DNA from: Acidobacteriota bacterium
Lineage (GTDB): Bacteria; Acidobacteriota; Blastocatellia; Pyrinomonadales; Pyrinomonadaceae
Assembly: GCA_019639115.1 (NCBI GenBank)
Contig: JAHBSM010000011.1
Location: 86,605 to 150,604, forward strand
Reading direction: 5' to 3'
Length of the DNA: 64,000 bases
In this document: positions 62,622-64,000 of the stretch, piece after piece
Numbering within the stretch: position 1 is the stretch's first letter
Layout of the letters: each line of letters begins with the position of its first letter
Made by a program: the position numbers and the translations under genes
Notes under the pieces: generated by a model
What the model saw: only the letters and a program-made list of their open reading frames with translations
Told to the model about the DNA's origin: nothing
Database searches by the model: none

Positions 62622-63905
62622 TCACTTCAGCTTTGCGAGTATTTGCGGGAATGCGGCATCGATAGCGGCCCGGACAGCATCATTCGGCCCGCCCTTAATC
62701 TTTGCGGGAGCTGTTGCCGATGCCACGACCGTCTTTCGATCTTGGCCAATCAGAGACATTGTGATCTCAGCCTCGGTCTCGCCGATCTTTGACGAATCGG
62801 TATTTCCGGTCACCTTGCCAAAGAGTCCCCCGATCTTAGCGGCTCCCGATTCCTTCAGCTTAGTTACGTCGATCGTGATGACATTGGAAAAGTTAGCGGA
62901 TGTCAGCTCTGCCTGCGACGAAACGAGATATCCTGAGACGCCTGCTGCCGATAGCTTTGACGAGACATATTCGCGTATCTGGTTCTGATCGAGCTTCGAT
63001 GAGCTACCGGCGATGAAATCTATCGCAACGGTCTTCATCGATTTCGGCTTTGTACCGGCCGGCCCGCCGCTGGTTCCGGCACCGGACATAACGGTGATCG
63101 CAGAATTATCGAAGCCGCCCGGTCTTTTGATCAGGTCGGCCATCGAATCGACCTCGGTATAGCCGGTCGGGATCTCGAACAACGCTTGATCGAGTGGAGC
63201 CGTTGAAACATCGAGGGTCTCAACCTTTTCGGCCATTGCCTTTTTGCCGTTTTCAAAACTTGTACGAGTTCCTTCTAGCAGAAATCCCGGATCCTGCATC
63301 GTCTTGTAGATAGGCCTGGGACGGCATCCCCCGTCTTCACCCGGTGGCACATAGGTTGGGCAACTTTGTCCGTTCAGCCGAAGATCGGCGAACCATCCTT
63401 CGCTCTCAAGCCGCACTTTCTTAGCGCCGTCGCACGAATCAGCAGACGATTCCATCTCGACGACGTGTTTCAGCCATCGAGCATTTAGGCCGAACATTTT
63501 TTGTCTTTTGCCGGAATCGGTTACAACCGACGACATCGTGACTGTTCCGCGGACGACGACCTTTTGCTTCGGCCGTCTAGCGAGCTTTTCAGGCGGAACC
63601 GACGACCAGTCGTAGTAATCAACAAAATAGGTTCGATTCTTCTCGTTTATCTGCACATCTTGCTTGAGGTCGCACTGCGATAACGATGTGAGCGGAGGCA
63701 TCATCGATTCCATCATTTGTCGCTCAGCTTCGGACATGCCTGCGATCTCCATCTTCATTGAAGTGCGAATTCGTACACCTTTCACCCAGACGGTGGAAAC
63801 TTGGCCGTTGCCTTCGATCGAGATCCGCTGCGAAAGCTTGTAATCGCCTAGAACAGGAACCACCAAAAAACTTAGGACGATGAGAATTGTGAGTAATTTA
63901 TTCAT
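62622..63905 (-). CDS. Exported protein of unknown function, two-part
   Basis: 427 residues. Signal peptide (LLTILIVLSFLVVPVLG), then a ~220-residue domain that recalls DUF4412-type regions (KLSQRISIEGNGQVSTVWVKGVRIRTSMKME, WFADLRLNG, LDQALFEIPTGYTEVDSMADL). The C-terminal ~150 residues (SMKTVAIDFIAGSSSKLDQNQIREYVSSKLSAAG, TIDVTKLKESG, MSLIGQDRKTVVAS) look like a secreted beta-alpha domain often fused to lipoprotein-like proteins. First gene of a minus-strand pair with 60306. About 95 bases upstream to the window end contain no gene. Confidence 0.8.
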   Translation of the reverse strand: MNKLLTILIVLSFLVVPVLGDYKLSQRISIEGNGQVSTVWVKGVRIRTSMKMEIAGMSEAERQMMESMMPPLTSLSQCDLKQDVQINEKNRTYFVDYYDWSSVPPEKLARRPKQKVVVRGTVTMSSVVTDSGKRQKMFGLNARWLKHVVEMESSADSCDGAKKVRLESEGWFADLRLNGQSCPTYVPPGEDGGCRPRPIYKTMQDPGFLLEGTRTSFENGKKAMAEKVETLDVSTAPLDQALFEIPTGYTEVDSMADLIKRPGGFDNSAITVMSGAGTSGGPAGTKPKSMKTVAIDFIAGSSSKLDQNQIREYVSSKLSAAGVSGYLVSSQAELTSANFSNVITIDVTKLKESGAAKIGGLFGKVTGNTDSSKIGETEAEITMSLIGQDRKTVVASATAPAKIKGGPNDAVRAAIDAAFPQILAKLK

Positions 63906-64000
63906 TTCTAAACCTCGATAAAAAGTCTAATGAACGTTCGCGATCTCGGAATTCGGGCCGCGTTTTTATTCAATGTCGGGTGATGGCCGATCAGAACACG

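Overview
The window looks like a chromosomal segment of an Acidobacteriota bacterium, most likely class Blastocatellia (Pyrinomonadaceae-like). This is inferred from protein content only: a VWFA-related protein of the kind abundant in Acidobacteria, a DUF1800/DUF1501 pair, secreted proteins ending in a carboxypeptidase-regulatory-like module, and moderately GC-rich DNA. There is no rRNA, no CRISPR array, no phage and no recognisable insertion sequence.

Layout. 1-9 kb: the 3' part of aroB, a small membrane protein, a B12-binding radical SAM protein on the minus strand, the DUF1800-DUF1501 export pair, pgsA and a secreted protein. 9-16 kb: tRNA-Thr, inorganic pyrophosphatase, small membrane and TPR proteins, a lectin-like secreted protein, the VWFA protein overlapping a DNA glycosylase, an acyltransferase and a PilZ protein. 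16-25.5 kb: gyrA behind a good sigma70-like promoter, a 0.9-kilo-residue secreted protein, and a minus-strand cluster ruvA - CPBP protein - ruvB - glycosyltransferase. 25.7-28.5 kb: a compact bacterial microcompartment (BMC) locus with a class II aldolase, one hexameric shell protein, three pentameric vertex proteins and a tiny cysteine-rich protein. 28.5-34.5 kb, mostly minus strand: LemA, a nucleotidyltransferase-like protein, a TPM protein, dnaX with an A9 slippage site, an aquaporin flanked by two tRNA-Ser genes, and tadA. 34.6-43.2 kb: small and secreted proteins, an inositol monophosphatase, an FG-GAP repeat protein, then accD - sbtA-like bicarbonate transporter - folC. 43.2-55 kb: gpmA, uvrA, pdxJ carrying an in-frame palindromic insertion, a polyprenol-phosphate-type glycosyltransferase, a CtpA protease, and a plus-strand run pfkA - greA - CDP-alcohol phosphatidyltransferase - two small proteins - accC. 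55-64 kb: a secreted protein sharing its C-terminal module with the one at 19 kb, a subtilisin-like protease with a Pro-Thr tail, an Sm-like small protein, an NlpC/P60 hydrolase, an ErpA-type Fe-S carrier and two large unknown exported proteins.

How parts work together. The BMC locus probably encapsulates aldolase-based sugar-phosphate cleavage, but the usual aldehyde dehydrogenase and phosphotransacylase are not in this window, so it is either a satellite locus or a reduced compartment. accD with a bicarbonate transporter one gene downstream, and accC elsewhere in the window, suggests local coupling of HCO3- import to acyl-CoA carboxylation. dnaX shows a nine-A tract after domain III at which both alternative frames stop almost at once, the layout expected for making tau and gamma from one gene. 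Several start codons were moved inward from the longest reading frame because of ribosome binding sites, signal peptides or family length; each case is noted in its entry.
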